64,000 nt of DNA from Rosellinia necatrix (Eukaryota; Ascomycota; Sordariomycetes; Xylariales; Xylariaceae): assembly GCA_021209875.1 (NCBI GenBank), contig JAGYVD010000004.1, positions 1,116,001-1,180,000 of the forward strand. The letters run 5' to 3'. The notes under the pieces are model-generated. The model did not search any database. It saw nothing but the letters and a program-made list of their open reading frames with translations, and was not told the DNA's origin. The translations under genes and the position numbers were made by a program. This document shows positions 13,882 to 29,544 of this stretch, piece after piece (the stretch's first letter is position 1; the number at the start of each line of letters is the position of its first letter).

Positions 13882-16800
13882 GATCGGCGCTAAAGCTTTA
13901 ATTTTTATATAATATATTATATTATAGTATAAATAATATGTTTAATATAGTATAAAAAAATATTAGCAGGTCTGTTTATAATATAGCTTGTTATAAAGTA
14001 TAATTTAATTTTAATATTTTAGTTTAAAGCTATATTAAAAACGATAAATAAACTAACATTTATTTATGTTAATAATCGGCAGAAGTATAAACTTTATGTT
14101 TTAACCCTGGTTTTATAATAAAACATAAAAACAAAAATAAAAATAAAAATTTATAAAAAATATATTAACGTGTTATAAATGTTTTTTTGTTTAAAAATGC
14201 TTAATATAATATAAATTTGTTTAATTTAAAAGCAGAAGTAGTAAAAAAATTTAATATTTTGTTATAAACTTAATATAAAAAATAAAAATTAAAGTATTAT
14301 TTATTTTATTAATAAAAAAAATAAGCAGCTTTTAAAATTGCTGGACTAATAATTTAAAAGTTTTTAATAATAATAAAATAGATTATAAAGCTTTATTTTA
14401 AAAATAAAATTATAAATGTTTATAGCTAACGTTTAAAATAAATAGCTAAAATTTATATAAAATTATAAGTATATTTAATATTAATTTTAATTATTTAATA
14501 ATTTAAATTAATTAATATTATAATATATAAAAATTGTTATAACTAAATTAAAAATATAATATAAAACGACTTTTATAAATTTAGCAAAAAAACCGAAAAG
14601 CTAGTTAAAGCTAATTAATTTATTGCTGACCTAGTAGCCCAGAAACGTTTTATTAATAGCATATTTTTAATAATGTTAGAACTAAAAAAGTTTATTAAAA
14701 TAAACGGTTTTATTTTTTATAATAATATAATAAAAAATCCTATTATTTTTAAAATTTAATACTATAATTAAACTAACTGTTTTATAGCTAATATTAACTA
14801 GTTTATAATTAAAACAGCCCGAATAGCAGACATTAAATTATATTTAAAAAGCTTAGCTGCAGTTAACTTATAGTTTTTTTTTTAAAATATTTATTTTAAA
14901 AAAATTACTACTGCTAAAAAATTAATAAGTTATTTATATTAAAAATACTCCGATTTTAACTAAAAATAGAAGTTTTATATTAAATTTATAAGTTTAATTA
15001 TAACTATTTTTACGAAATATTAAATATTTAAAAACGCGTTTAATTGTTTTATAAAAAAACGTATGCTTATTAAAGCTTTATAAAAAAAAGAATTTTATTT
15101 GCAGTTGCTACTCCGTTTTAAAAATTAAGTTGTTATATAATATTTAAACAATAAATATAACTATAATAAGTTTATTTATTACTGCGAGCAAATTGTTTAT
15201 GATATAATTAAAATTAATATAAAATCTAAAAAATAAAAAAAATAAAAAGTTGTTAAAACGTTTAATAAAAAAATGAAAAACTTAAAAGCTAGCAGGAGTA
15301 GTACTAGGGGTAATAAAAATAATAATAGAATTTATTAAATTTATAAATTAACTGCTAAGCTTACTAGAACAACATAAACTAAAAAGCTTTTTTAAAAAAT
15401 AAAAAAACTAATAAAAAAAAATGTTTTTATTATAAGCAGTAAAGTTATAAATTTAACTTATATTTAATTAAACGTAAAAATATAAATATAAACGCTGTAA
15501 ATATAAATTAAAAACGTAAAATATAATTAGCTGTTATATACGCTAGAATATATAAAAACTAAAGCATGGAAAAAAATCCGGTCGATATAATATAAAATAA
15601 AAAAGTAAAAAAAGCTTAATTTTAAAAATAATAAATTTTTTTTTAAAAAATATATTAACAGATATTAGTATTAAAGCAGTAAAAACTTTTTAACTTTTTA
15701 TTTAAAAAGAAATTTTTTAGTTTTATATATATTAATATTAAAAAATAAAAGTTTTTTATAAATAATGTTTTAGCTGATATAAAAGCAGATAGATATATTT
15801 TTGTAAATATAGCATTAGCGCTAAAAGTTAAGCAGTAATTAGGCGTTAAAATAAAACTGATTTTTATTTAAAAAAATGTTAAAATTTAATTTAAATTTTT
15901 ATTAAAATATAAAAAAGTTTTAATAATGGATTTTATTTATAAAAATAAATGATTAAAAATATTCTATTAATTAAATTAAAAAAAACACGATTTTATTATA
16001 AGTTAAATATTTTATAAAAAATATAATATATTTTTAATTTTAAAAGAAAATGTTATATATTTTTTTTAGGTTTTTGCTAAATAATAGGATTTTTTAAATA
16101 TAAAGCAAAATTAAATGCTAAATATTTAAAAGTTTAGCAGTTGTGCTATTTAAATATAGTTGTGTTATTATTAGCTTTGTTTAAAGCTTTATTAAAATTT
16201 TTAAAAAATATAACGCGTTAGTTTATAATATATATATTATAAATAAACTAATAAAAAAACGCGATATATAAAATAAATTAATAATTAAGTAAAAACGTTA
16301 TAACTTTTATTAACGCGTTATTTTTATTTTAAAAAATAAAGTAGTAATATAACTATTAAAGTTTATATTAGTTATAAAAAAACGCGATTAAATAATATAA
16401 ATATTAGCCGGTTGTTAATATAGCTGTAATTAGAATTTTTTTTTTTTAAAAAACGTAAAAATTTATAAAATATTAATTAGCGTGACATCGATAAGCTATA
16501 TTAATGCTGTAATCTTATATAAACGCTAACTAGCAGAGCTTTTTTTAGTTAAAAAAAAAAAAAGCTAAAACGTAAAATATAAGAATAAATATTTATAAAA
16601 TATTACAAGTTTTTAAAAACTTTTAATAAAATAAACTTTAATATATTGTTTTTAATTAAATAATAAACTATTATATTAAATTTATTAAAAATAAAATTAA
16701 AAAATTTAATAAATAACTTATTACATTATATATTATTAAAAAACTAAAAGCTATAAGAAAATATATTATTAATAGTTTTTAAAAAAGTTTATTATATTTA

Positions 16801-17150
16801 AAAACGTTTTTTTGTTTTGTTTATACTATTTATATAAAAATTAAATAAAAGTTTTAAATTTTATATAAATTATTAAAAATTAAATATATTAATTAAAAAA
16901 CTAATATTTGTTATTTTTAATAAATAAAATATTAGTATATATAATAAAAACTAAGATTTTTATAAAAATTAACGTATAATAAACGTTTTATTATATTTAT
17001 ATATATTTAAAAACTAAAATTTTATCACGTTTAAAATTAAATATAAGTTATTTAAATATAAAATATTATTTTTAAATTATTAAACGGCTAAGCTATTTTT
17101 AAAAGTATATAAATAGCGCGTTAATAAAATATTTAAACGACTTTTGTAGT

Positions 17151-17640
17151 GCTTATATTAACAATATGTTAATTTATTCCAACGATATAAAAAAATATTA
17201 AATATATATAAAAAAAGTTCTGTAAAAACTATAAAATATAGGCTTATAAGCGGATTTAAAAAAATATAAATTTTATATAATTAAGACTAAATATTTAAGA
17301 TTTATTATAAAAAAATAAAATTAAAATAAACTTAAATAAAATAGCTGTTATATAAAACTAGAAATTTTTATAAAAATAAAAAATATAATTTTTTTAAAAT
17401 TTAGCAATTTTATCGAAAATTTATTTTAAAGTTTAGTTGCGTTGCTAAACTATTATTTAATTTTATAAAAAAAATAAAATATTTTACAATAAAAATATTA
17501 AAAACGTTTAACGAACTAAAAACTTAATAAATAAACGCTTTAGTATTAATATATTTTAATTATAACAGAAAAATAAAAGTAAAAATAAACGTGTTAAATA
17601 AAGTAGCAGTAAAAAGTTTAACGTAAAAAAAAAACAACAG
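17151..17640 (+). pseudogene. Element C pol relic: reverse transcriptase and RNase H motifs
   Basis: 17151-17186 reads A-Y-I-N-N-M-L-I-Y-S-N-D, a gypsy-type reverse transcriptase active site with both catalytic Asp codons mutated to Asn. At about 17555-17640 a stretch homologous to the RNase H start of element D begins F-N-Y-N-R-K. The two motifs are not in the same frame here, so at least one indel lies between them. Not functional. Confidence 0.75.
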
Positions 17641-19867
17641 CAAATAATATTTAGTAGTATTTTATTTAAAAATAATATAAAACGCTAAATTAAACTATAG
17701 CATTTATAACAAAAAAATACTAGCAGTAGTAAAAACGTTTTTATATTAAAAACCAGAGTTAATAAAAACGTAAAAATATAATTTTTTTTTATTATAAACT
17801 ATAAAGCTTTTAAATATTTTTTAATAAAATAAAGATTTAATTTTTATTAAATAAAATAAGCTAAACTTTTATTTTAATATAATTTTACGATTATATATAA
17901 GCTTAGGTTAAATAATATAATTATAAACATTTTATTAAAAAAACCAAAAAATTTACGCACGTAAAAAAAAAAAAATAAATAGTTAATAGCATATAATAAT
18001 GTTCTGCTTAATTAATAAAACCTGTTTTATTTAAAACGTTAATATAAAAATATTTATAATTAATATTAAAATAATATTTTTTATTTTATAATAATATTAA
18101 TAAATAAAATATTAAAACAAAACTAAAAAGCTTTTAAAATAGTTATATATAAAGCTAGGGCTAAATTAAGCGATAATAAAAACTAAGTATTATATAATAA
18201 GCTAGTTATATATAAAAGTTGCTTAATAGTATTTAAAAAAAATAATATATTTATAAAAATCTTTAAAAAAATATATAAACGTATAATAATAGCGCATTTA
18301 AGTTGTAATAAAACCTGCAAGTTAATAGCAGCATAATATTAGTAGCTAGGACTAGCTGTAGATTATAATATATATATAGCTAACTATTTTAAGTGCTGGC
18401 CAGCAAAAATGCTTAAAAATAAAACCCCTGGTTTTTTATAACTTATATTAATATTTTTAAAATTATTTTAATATTTAGTAATTAATTTTAAAAAATAACT
18501 ATTAAAAAAAAAAATTATATATATTTATAATAATAAATCAATTAAATAAACTATTTTAGTTAGTTTTTATTAAAAACTAGTTATAGCAGAAGTAGCAGCA
18601 AAATTATATTATAAAAGCTTATTTAGAATTTTTAGTTTACTAAAAAAAATAAATTCAGACTAAAGCCTTTAATTTATTGCTTTATTTATAAATAAACTAA
18701 CAAAAATTTTAAAAATTTAATAAAAATTATTTTTAGCAGGACATTATAAATCGGCAGAATAAGCTAAGATTATAATTAAATATTTAAACTAAAAACTAAA
18801 ACTTTTTTATAACTATTATTAAAATAATTAAGCTAAAGCTTTATTAATAATAAACTATATAGTAGCTTTGCTGCTATATAACTTTATAAAATTATAATTT
18901 TATAAAATATTATTTAAATTTTTAATGCTTTATTATTAAAATTAATATAGCCGGACGTTAAATATAAAAAGTTTGCTTGTAAAAAGCGATTAAATTAATA
19001 GAACGTTTAATTAATAACAAAAATAATATAAAAATATATAAATATAGCTTAAAAATTTTATTATAAATATAAATATATATAATTAAAAAAATAAATATAA
19101 AAAACTAAACTTTAGCGTAAAAATCAGGTGTTTATTATTAAAAATAATAATTTTAAATTATAAATAAATTTTAAATAAACTAGACTATTTTATAATAAAA
19201 CAACATTTTAAAATTATAAAAAAATAAAACCGGCGATATTCCGATTCAAAATATTATTAAATTAGCGATTAATAAATTTTTATTATATAAACTAGTTAAA
19301 AAAATATTTAAACAACCTGTTATAAAAACAAAAAGCAAACAATTAAAAAAAAAATAATAAAGCTTAAAAAAAAATAGAAATAAAAAATAAAACAGATTTA
19401 AACTTTTTATATATATTATAAAAATTATAGTATTAAATAAACTAAAAAGTTAAAACTTTAACAATTAATAATATTTAGCTAATAATTTTAAAAACTTTTT
19501 AAAACTATTATTATAATTTTATTAAAACAACCTAAAATTTATAAAACTATTAAAATAACTAAGATATTAAATATTAACAGCTGCAGAAAATCGGTTTAAA
19601 AAGTTGTATTTAAACGATAATATAATAAAAAAACTAAAATATTATATAAATTACGTAGAAAAAATATAAAAAATAAAAAATTGTTTAATAAAATATTTTA
19701 TTAATTTAATTATTAACGGTTATAAAAAATAATATAACGCTTTTATAAAATAAAAGCTTGTAATATAATAGTTAAGTTATAAAAACTTAAAATAATTTCT
19801 TTTTTTATTAAAAAACAACTAAAAGCATTTTGTTTAAAATAAAGCAAGATTTTTTTTAAAAAAAAAT

Positions 19868-20101
19868 AGTTATAGATGCTTATACACTTTTAATTAAAAC
19901 TTATTTAAAAAAAAAATTTTAATTATAAATTAAAGCTTATAACATTTACATATATTATATAACCTAACATCTATACATTTATAAACTAATATATATTTAA
20001 TTTCTACCTTGATAGGTTTTTCGGTTTTTTATCTTCTAATTAATATATATATAGGACCTTAACTAGGAGCTTTGCCTCTGCAAAGGACACTAATCGTGAT
20101 A
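19868..20101 (+). repeat. Element C 3' LTR
   Basis: 234 bp, directly preceded by an A-rich polypurine-like tract. The 5' part is RIP-mutated and the last 80 bases are nearly unmutated, up to the end GTGATA and the CTCGG duplication. Confidence 0.85.
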
Positions 20102-20106
20102 CTCGG

Positions 20107-20218
20107 CAGAAGTGGCCGTAGGCCACTTATTGCTAGCTGTAGCATGTATAACTTATTTAATTTAATAATATATAATCTGTTAGCTTAATTAATATAAGCT
20201 TTTTTAAAGATTTTATTA
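20107..20218 (-). repeat. B2 3' LTR, proximal part
   Basis: Continuation of the B2 LTR interrupted at 6697. Together with 6607-6697 it makes 203 bp, against 202 bp for the 5' LTR. Its right edge joins internal B2 sequence that matches the DNA just upstream of the B1 3' LTR (before 30799), which fixes orientation. Confidence 0.85.
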
Positions 20219-21034
20219 AAATGGCGCCGGACAGAAAAACAGCTATTATTTTTAATAATATGTTAGGTTATTTTATAAAGCCGTTTTTTGCGTTTAATTT
20301 TTTTTTTATTTTAAAACAAAAGTTGTTTTTGTTTTTAATAATTGTTTATTATTTTTTTTGAATAATATAGTTAGTTTTTAATATATTATGAATTATATTT
20401 ATATTTTTAACTTTATTATTTAATTAAATAATTAAATCTATTTTTTTATTAATATAATATTTAAAAATTTGTTTAATTTTATATATTTCTTTATTATTAT
20501 TATTTAAATGTTTATATTAATGAATTTTTATTAGTTTAAGCGTTAATTTAGTTTGTTTCAAAAATTATTTTAGCTGCATATATGTTTTAAATAAAGTATT
20601 CATATTATTAAATAAATTTTATAATGCTTTAAAAAATTTAATTTATAAACTAAGTTTTTAATTTGTTTTTTTATTGTTTAAAATCCCGCATATTATTATA
20701 AATACTTTTTTAAAAGTTTATTTAATAAATAATATTTATTATATAAATATAATAGTATTTTTTATTCTAAATAAATTATAATATATAATATTTATTATTA
20801 TAATATTTTTAGTTTATGCTGCAGTAAAGTTTATTACTAGCTTAGCGTTTTATTTAAAATTATTTTTCAAAGTTTTTATCTGCTTCATATTTAATTAATT
20901 AAATTAATTAATAATAAAATCTAAAAATTCTAAGAATTTAAATCTAAATCGCTGTTTATATGAAATAAACTATATCTTTTATAATTACACGGTATTAAAA
21001 TGTTATTATAATATTAAATATAAATTAACGTAAT

Positions 21035-21266
21035 AGTCACAGATAACTGGTTGGCCAATGCATGTGGCACGGACCAGTATCCGTACACCTGTTGCCAACT
21101 GGTGCGCACAGCGCACAGACTGGACCCACCCCACACACCTGCACTTAGCCAGAATTCTAGTGGGCTAATTCCTCCCACTTACTCTTTCCTTTTTTATCTG
21201 TAGATTTTTGTACAATACATCACTTATTGCTGAAGCCTTGACTTTTTATTTGTGACTGGTGCAACA
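21035..21266 (+). mobile_element. Solo LTR, family A, in element B2
   Basis: 232 bp of normal GC content in AT-rich DNA, flanked by the perfect 5-bp duplication GTAAT (21030-21034 and 21267-21271). It matches the LTRs at 39292-39524 and 45641-45871, which are in the opposite orientation. It starts AGTCACAG and ends GTGCAACA. The matching part of element B1 near 29975-30010 lacks the insert, serving as an empty site. A solo LTR arises by recombination between the two LTRs of an element. Confidence 0.88.
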
Positions 21267-22830
21267 GTAATTAAACTTAAAGTTTTTAAAGTTATAATAA
21301 TATATTACTAATTTAATTATTTAGTTTTTTTTTTTAATAATCTGTTATTTTAAAAATAATATATTATAATTATTAATAGTTTTATATTTAAAGCTTTTAT
21401 TTTTTTTTAAAAATTAAATATAAACTTTTAGTTTTAATTAAAAATAATATATTTAAAATTTTTTAATTCTTTATTAATAACTATTTTGTAAATATATTAG
21501 GTTAGTTTTAATTATATATTTTTTTTATATAATAAACAGGCTTTATTTAAATATATTATATAATATAATTATTAAATAATTATATATATTATAATATTTT
21601 TGCCTGCTAACTGTTATATAATATTTTTAATGTTTATTTAAAATAGTTTTAATATGAAATTAATTATTATTGTTTATATAAAAAATATTTTTAAACTTAT
21701 TAATTTAAAACTTTTATTAGTTTAAATCAGTTTATATAATTAAATTTATAATTTAACCAGTATTTAATATATATTTTTAAACTAATATAATATTCATTAT
21801 TATATATAGCTTTAAATATTTATTTAATTATATTATATAAAATATATAATCGTTTTATTTTTTAATATTAGTTATAAATTAAAGTATTTATGATAAAAAA
21901 AATGCTTAAGTTTAAAAAATATTATAATGTTTTTATTATTTTAGTAAAATTTTAAAATATTTAGCTTATTTATTATTTTATTATATCATACGTTAGTTTA
22001 ATATTTTTTTAAATTTTGTTTTTATTTATTATTTATTACTGCTTCTGCTATACATTTTATTATATTTTATATTAAATTTAATATTATTAGTTTTTTTAAT
22101 TTTTATAATTTATTTATTTTATTTATAACGTTTTATATAAATTTAATTTTTTAATAATTAAGATATTTAAAATTTAAATTAAAAAATATATTAACAAATT
22201 AACTAATTAAATATTTATATAATTTATAGCAGCTATAATTAATAATAATTAATTAATTATGTTTTTAATTATTACATAGTTTATAAATATAATTATATTA
22301 TGTTTATTAAATTAAGCAATAATTTATAATTTTTAACAGCTTAAATAAAACAAGCTATTTTTAATTTAAATAGTTTATATTTAGTTTCACCTTATAATAA
22401 ATTATAATTTTAATATATAATTAGTTTTATTTATATTAATAAAATTCAGCTTTTAAGCTTTTAGTTATATTTTTGCTTATTTAAAATAATATAACTTTAA
22501 AACTATGTTTTTAGCTTTATTTGTTCATAAAAAACAGTTTTTTAAATTATAATATTATCAAATTGTTTTATTATAAACAAGATTCTAAATACCTTTAAAT
22601 AAAACTATTTTTACATTTATTAGTTTATAATATATATTATATTATATATATAATAAATACGTTTTTTTTGTTTAAAAATTTTTTTTTATAGTTTTTAATT
22701 AATAAGTTAGCTTTCTGATTATGTAGTAGTTCTGATAATTAAACGTAATATAAAATTAAATTATAAAAAAATCCACTTTTTTTTTAAAATATTTTTTAAA
22801 AGCTTATAACGTTTTTAAAAAACCTAATTA

Positions 22831-23038
22831 TAATAGAGTCCCTAAAGGGGCCCGTATTAATCGAGCCAACAGCTTATATATTATTAGATTAGATTAAATA
22901 AGTTGTACAGGCTACAGCTGGCAACAGGTGGCCTATGGCCACTTTTGCAGAAGTTCATTCTAAACTTATTAAAATTTCCTACTTAGCAAAAAAATTAATA
23001 AAAGCATTTTCTTTTCTATTTTTATAATAATTTTTGTA
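22831..23038 (+). repeat. B1 5' LTR
   Basis: Starts TAATAGAGTCC (TGATAGGGTCC in the less mutated B2 copy) and contains the palindromic block CCCTAAAGGGG. The first 130 or so bases are partly spared by RIP. Confidence 0.85.
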
Positions 23039-25400
23039 AAATAATATATTTATATAACTAATAAATCTTGTTATTAAACTAAACTAACATTATTTTTTTA
23101 ATTTTTTAAAGTTAAAAAATTTTATTTATAGCTAAAAATTTAAACGTACGTTTTAATCTAGCTATAACTAAATAATTAACGCAAATAAAACGTTATTTTA
23201 ATAATTATTTTTTTTTATATAAATTATATACTTTGTTAAAGCTTATAAGTAAGCAATCGTTAAAAAATGCTTAATAGTTTACTTTTATATTTTAAAATTA
23301 TTATTATTAAAATTATATATTTAAACGTGTTTAATAATTAAAATCTATTTAAATTTATAAATATAAAAGTTATTTATTTTTATTTATTATTAAAAATAAT
23401 ATTACTAAACATGTTTTTAAACTATTATAAATATATATATTATAATTAAAAGCTAGAATTTTTAAAAATAGTTTTATAATTTTATTTTTTACGCGTATAA
23501 TTTATATTATTTTATTTTTTTATAGCTTTTAAATTATAAATTAATAAATTAAAAACAACCGCTAATAATATTTGCATATAAACATAATTATTTAAACATA
23601 TTATATATATATTTAAATATTTTTAAATAATATGTTTAATTTTTTAAGCTTATAATAATATTATGCTATTATATTTTATTATATATATTAAGCTTAAATA
23701 TAAAGAACTTTAAAAAACTTTAGTAAAATATTTTATATTAATATAATTTTTATTTAAAAATATACTGCTGCTAAAACAACCTGGCTTAAACTAAAAACCG
23801 GCTATTATTTTTAAAATATTAAAAACAAGCTAACGTTTTAATTAATATTTTATATAAAAATATAAAAACTATAAAAATATTTTTTAATTTAGGTTTAAAA
23901 TTAATTAAACAGGTTTAAAAGTTTTTAAACTTTTAAAAATATTAATATTAAATTTTTAATAACGTAAAACTTAAAACTACAGCTAATTTAAAATAATATT
24001 AAAACTAATAAAGCTATAAATTAATTATTTAAAATAAAGCTTATTGTTAAAACAAAAATAAAACAGCTATATTAACTAATATTTATATAATTAGCATATA
24101 AAATATAATTATAAATATTTTAAATAAATTAAATATTATAACTATTATATTTTTTTATATGTTTTATTAAATAAAAACTTTTTAAAAAAATAATAACTTA
24201 AAACTTTTATTAAATACTAAAACAATTTTTATAAATATTATAATAATAAAAATAAAAATAATAACTATAGTTATAATAAAAACTATAATAATAATAATTT
24301 ATTTAATTTTTTAGCTGAAATAATTTTAACAGCAGCAAATATAATTATATTATATTAAATTAATAAAAATAGTTTATATTAAATATAATAACTAAAAAAA
24401 ATATATTTAAAATTAAACTAAATAATATTAATATTTTTAATTTAAAATGAAAAGATTTTAATAATAAAAATATATAGCTAATAAAAAAATATAATTTATA
24501 TAAACGTTTATTTTTTTATTAATTATATTAAATTATTATTAAAAACTAAAAATATTTAAAATTAAATATTTAATAAATAATTAATTTGTTTAATTATTTA
24601 TTAACTAAAGTAGCTTTATTACAATAAAACAGCAAAGTTTATAAAAGCAATTATTATATATAAAAAAACAGGCTTAAACATACTGCTTAAAAAACCATAA
24701 AAAAAATTTAAAACGTAAATTAATAAAACGTTTTAAAAATTTATAAAAAAAAAACTTATTTTAAAAAACATCGCGGAAAATTAAAACGTATTTTTTTAAT
24801 TTAATTAATACTAAATATAATATATTAAAACTATAAAAACGCTATAAAAAGTAACAAAACTAACATAGAATTATAAAAATATTTACAACTAATAAAAAAC
24901 ATCATTTTAAATTATATTTAATTTTTAAATTAAAAAAACTTTAGCTAATTATATATATAAATTAAAAACAGCTAATATAAATTAAAATATAAAGCTAAAA
25001 AATATATTTAAATATTAAACTAAAAATAATATTAATAAATTTAATATTAATTATTAAAACAACTTATTAAAAAGCTATAATTATTAACCTGATTAAAAAA
25101 ACGTTAATTAAACAATAAATATTTTAAAAATTAAAGCCAGAACAGCTATAAATATAATTATAAATAATATTAAAGCTGGAGTAAAACTTAGAACTAAAAT
25201 AACAGCAGCAAAAAAAGCTGCAAACGTTAGAACTAAAACTATAACAATTATTAAAAAAATAAAAAAAATAATTAAAAACTAAAAATTATAATTAAAAGCA
25301 TAACTAAAAATATAACTATAGTTATAATTAAAATTAAAATTATAAATATTTAAATTATAAAAACTATAATTAAAATTAAAAAAAAAACAATCAATGTTTA

Positions 25401-25713
25401 TGTTAAATAGGCTTTATACATGCAATACATGTACTGTTTACGCGTGAAACAGAATATAACTTCTTGTTGTACAATGTTTATTATGTTTAATGATTTTATT
25501 TAAGTAACTATCGTGCATAGCATTATTTTAAGTTTTATACAAAAATTCTGCTAGCGTACAACCTATTAAAATAACAGCGATAATATAGCCTGTTTTATAT
25601 ATAAAGCATACACGCTGTATATATATACGTAATATATACGCTATATGCTTGTATAAAATATATGCACATACAACAGCTGTGAGTAACTGTGACTAATTGC
25701 CATAGTTCTAACA
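25401..25713 (+). mobile_element. Solo LTR (family E) in element B1
   Basis: 313 bp beginning TGTTAAATAGG and ending TTCTAACA (terminal TGTTA...TAACA inverted ends), flanked by the perfect duplication GTTTA (25396-25400 and 25714-25718). The homologous stretch of B2 on the minus strand (about 33190) has an uninterrupted GTTTATTTTATATA, an empty target site. It is moderately RIP-free. No second copy of this LTR was recognised in the window. Confidence 0.8.
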
Positions 25714-28700
25714 GTTTATTTTATATATATTTTATAAACAGCAGTACAAATAAATAAAAAATTAAATAAAATAATAATAAAAACGCGCTTTTTTATTTAA
25801 TATAAGACTTAGCTTTTATTTATTATTAATATTATTAAATTTATAAATTAAAAACTATTTTATAATTATATATAAAATATAGTTTTTATATTAAATTAAA
25901 AAAATTATAACATTTTTTTAATTATATATAAAAACGCACTTATAAATATTATTTTAAAAACTATTTTTATATAATTAATTTTTAAGTATTTATAAAATTA
26001 TATTAAAACTAAAAGTAAAACTATAAAAAACTAAAATAAAAATAAAATTATTAAATAAAAAAAGCTAAATTATAATATATAAAACAGCTAATAATATTTT
26101 TAACACCAAAATTTTTATAATTAAAATATTAAATATTAATAATAAACATAATAAAACGCTCCGATTAAATTATATATATTTATAAATTAATATTAAGCTG
26201 TTTTAATTAAATAAAACAAATAAATTTATATTAACTTAAATATTAAAAATTTATTATTAGCAAATTTTTTTAAATATTTTAATATATAAAACAGCTTTTA
26301 ATTAAATTAAATTTATTGTTTTAAAATATAAATCGGTTAAACTTAAAAAACTAAGTTTATTTTTATATTAAAAAACTAAACAGAACTAAAAACTTAAAAT
26401 ATTTAAATATATAAAAAAATAAGTATTAAAAATTATTTAAAACTAAAAATATTATTTAATAATAACTTTTATATTTATATAAAACTATAATTAATTATAG
26501 ATTAAAAATATTTATTTATTAAGCTAAAAAATAAATAAATTTATAGTTTTATTTAATATATTTATTTATACTTATAAATATAGGCAGAAAATTATTAATT
26601 AAAAAATATAAAACTATAAAATAAAAAAACTTATTTTATAATAAAATATAAACTTTTATTAAATAATAAAAGCTTTTGTTTTATAATTATATATAAAAAC
26701 AGTATATATAATATAATTAATATTAAAACTTTTAAAATAGTACTAATAATAAATATTTTAATAAAAACTATTAAAATTTATAAAAATATTTAGTTAAATT
26801 AAATTTAAAAAATAAAAATAATAAAATATATATAAGCTTATAAAAATTAGTAATAATAATTTTTATAATTATGGCTATTATTTTATTATTAATAAAAACA
26901 GTTTTTATTAAAACTAAAAATAATTTTTAATAAATATAACTATTATAACTAATATAAAGTTTAAACTAAATTTTTATTAACTGTAGTAGTAATTAATATA
27001 ATATTAAATATAAAAATAATTATATATTTAAATAAAATAAATTATATATTAAACTTTATAATAATTTTTATATTAAACATGTAAATAATTAACACGTTTA
27101 ATATTATATAAAAAATATTAAATATAAAATAATACATTTAAATATAATAATAAAAGTATTTTTTTATAAATATTATATATAATATTATAATTAATTTAAA
27201 AGCTTTAAAAATGTTAAAATAAACTTTTAATGTTAAAAATTAAATTTAAAATTAAAAATATATTTTTTTGTAAATATTAAAAACTAGGCCATTTTTTGAA
27301 ACTATTATTAAAAAAATGTTTATATATATGCTAAAAAACGTTTAAACCTTTTTGATTTATTAAAATAGTTTTATTTTATAATATTTAAATAAATTATAAA
27401 AACATAAATATATTTTAAAAAAACAACTTAAAATATTTTATATTAATAATTAGCAGAAAATTAAATTAAATTTAAAATAATATTTTATTAATAAAAATAA
27501 TATAAAAGTATTAAATAATATTTATAACAAGTTATATAAAATAATTTAACTATAATAAATAAATAAACTAACATTTTTATTTATTTTGTTTTTATTATAT
27601 AATAAAAAATGTATAAAGTTAATAAAAGCTAAACAAAGTTAATTTTTAATAACTTAATAAAACAGTAGTTTTAAACAGTTATTTATTATTTTATAAAATA
27701 AAATAATTAAAAACTTGCTAAAGAAAAAATATATTATAATTATTAATATAATAAAGTTTTTTATTAATTTTTAATATATTTTAAATTTCAAAATATATTT
27801 ATGATATTTAGGTTTTATAGTTTAAAATAATTTAATATAATATTAATAAAATATAAGAATTTTTAATATATATATAAGAATATATAAATTAATTATTATA
27901 TAAATATATATATTATTAATAATATTTTATTAATAATATTATTATATATTTTAATAATTATAAAAATTATTTTAAATATTTTAAAACAATTTTATATTAT
28001 TTTATAAAAAAATATCGCTATATTTTTTATAAAATATTTTATTAGCTATTTATTTATAAAACTTTTAAAATTTTATATAAACGCTTTAAAACTATTAATT
28101 ATTATTAAATAAATATAAAAATTTTAATAATTAGTTTTTTAAAATATTACAAGGTTTTAAAAATATTTTAAAACAAGCAGATTTTTTATAATTTAATTTT
28201 ATATTACGCTTAATTAATAGAACTATTATAAAATTAAAAACTAATATATTAATTAAAAATATAAAAAAATAATTTTAAATAAAAAACATATTTATTATAT
28301 TTATAATATATATTATAAACTAATAAAAATAGAAATAATTTTATTTAAAACTATTTAAAATATTATTTATTATTAAATAATATTATAATATTATAATTTA
28401 ACAAAAATGTTTTTTTATAAATAAATAAAACTAAAAATATAGATTTAAAATTATATTATTTTATATAAACAAAAATATAATTAAAAGTTTAAAAGTTTAA
28501 TTTTATTAATATAAATAAAATTAATTATATATTTAAATTATAGTTTATTATAAACTAAAATTAAATATAAACAATTTAAATTAAAAATAACTTGTTTTAT
28601 TTAAGCTGTTAAAAACTATAAATAATAGTTTAATTTAATAAAAATAACATAATTATATTTATTAACTATTTGATAATTAAAAACATAATTAATTAAATAT

Positions 28701-29544
28701 TATTAAATATAGCTGTTATAAATTATAAAAACATGTAATTAATTAACTTTTTAATATATTTTTTGATATAAATTTTAAATATATTATTTATTAAAAAGTT
28801 AAACTATATATTAAATATATTAAACAGACTTAAATTAATATAAAACTTTGTAAATAAAACAAGCAAGTTATAAAAATTAAAAAACTAATTATATTAAACT
28901 TAATATAAAACAGAATAAAATATATAGCAAAAGTAGTAATAAATAATAAATAAAAACAGAATTTAAAAAAATTATTATATTAATATATAATATAATAAAA
29001 TATTAAACAAGTTAAATATTTTAAAATTTTGTTAAAACAACAAAAGCGTTATAATATTTTTAAACTTAAGCATTTTTTTTTATTACAAATAATTTAATTT
29101 ATAATTAATATTAAAAATAAAATAATTATATGTTTTATATTATATAATTAAACAAATATTTAAAGCTGTATATAATAATAAATATTATATAAGCTTAAAA
29201 AAATAATAAAAAATCTTAAAAGTTTTTTATTTACTATAAGTTTTAATTAATTAAAAAATACGTTAAATACTACCTAAGTTATAATTTTAATCGTATAAAC
29301 AGATTTAAAATAATAAAAAATGTTAAATTAATACGCCAGAAAAACACGTTATTTATATAAATAATAATAATCAACTTTATATTAAAGGTATTTTTAATAA
29401 ACATTAAAAATATTTTATAATAATTAATAAACAAAAATACTATAATATATATAATTATATAATAATTATATTATATTATATATTTAAACAGCGCCTGCTT
29501 ATTTTTAAAAATAAAAAATATATAACTTAAAACTAAGCTAATAT

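Larger units (their letters stand above)
6698..20101 (+). mobile_element. Ty3/gypsy-type LTR retrotransposon C, inserted in the B2 LTR and itself interrupted by D
   Basis: Direct LTRs of 234 bp each (6698-6931 and 19868-20101) are flanked by the identical 5-bp duplication CTCGG (6693-6697 and 20102-20106), and the flanks rejoin into a complete B-type LTR. Without nested element D the element is about 6.6 kb. An A-rich tract lies directly before the right LTR, as expected for the polypurine tract of a plus-strand element. A damaged reverse transcriptase active-site motif lies at 17151-17186 and an RNase H-like start at about 17555-17640. The LTR begins AG rather than the canonical TG. No frame is intact. 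Confidence 0.88.
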
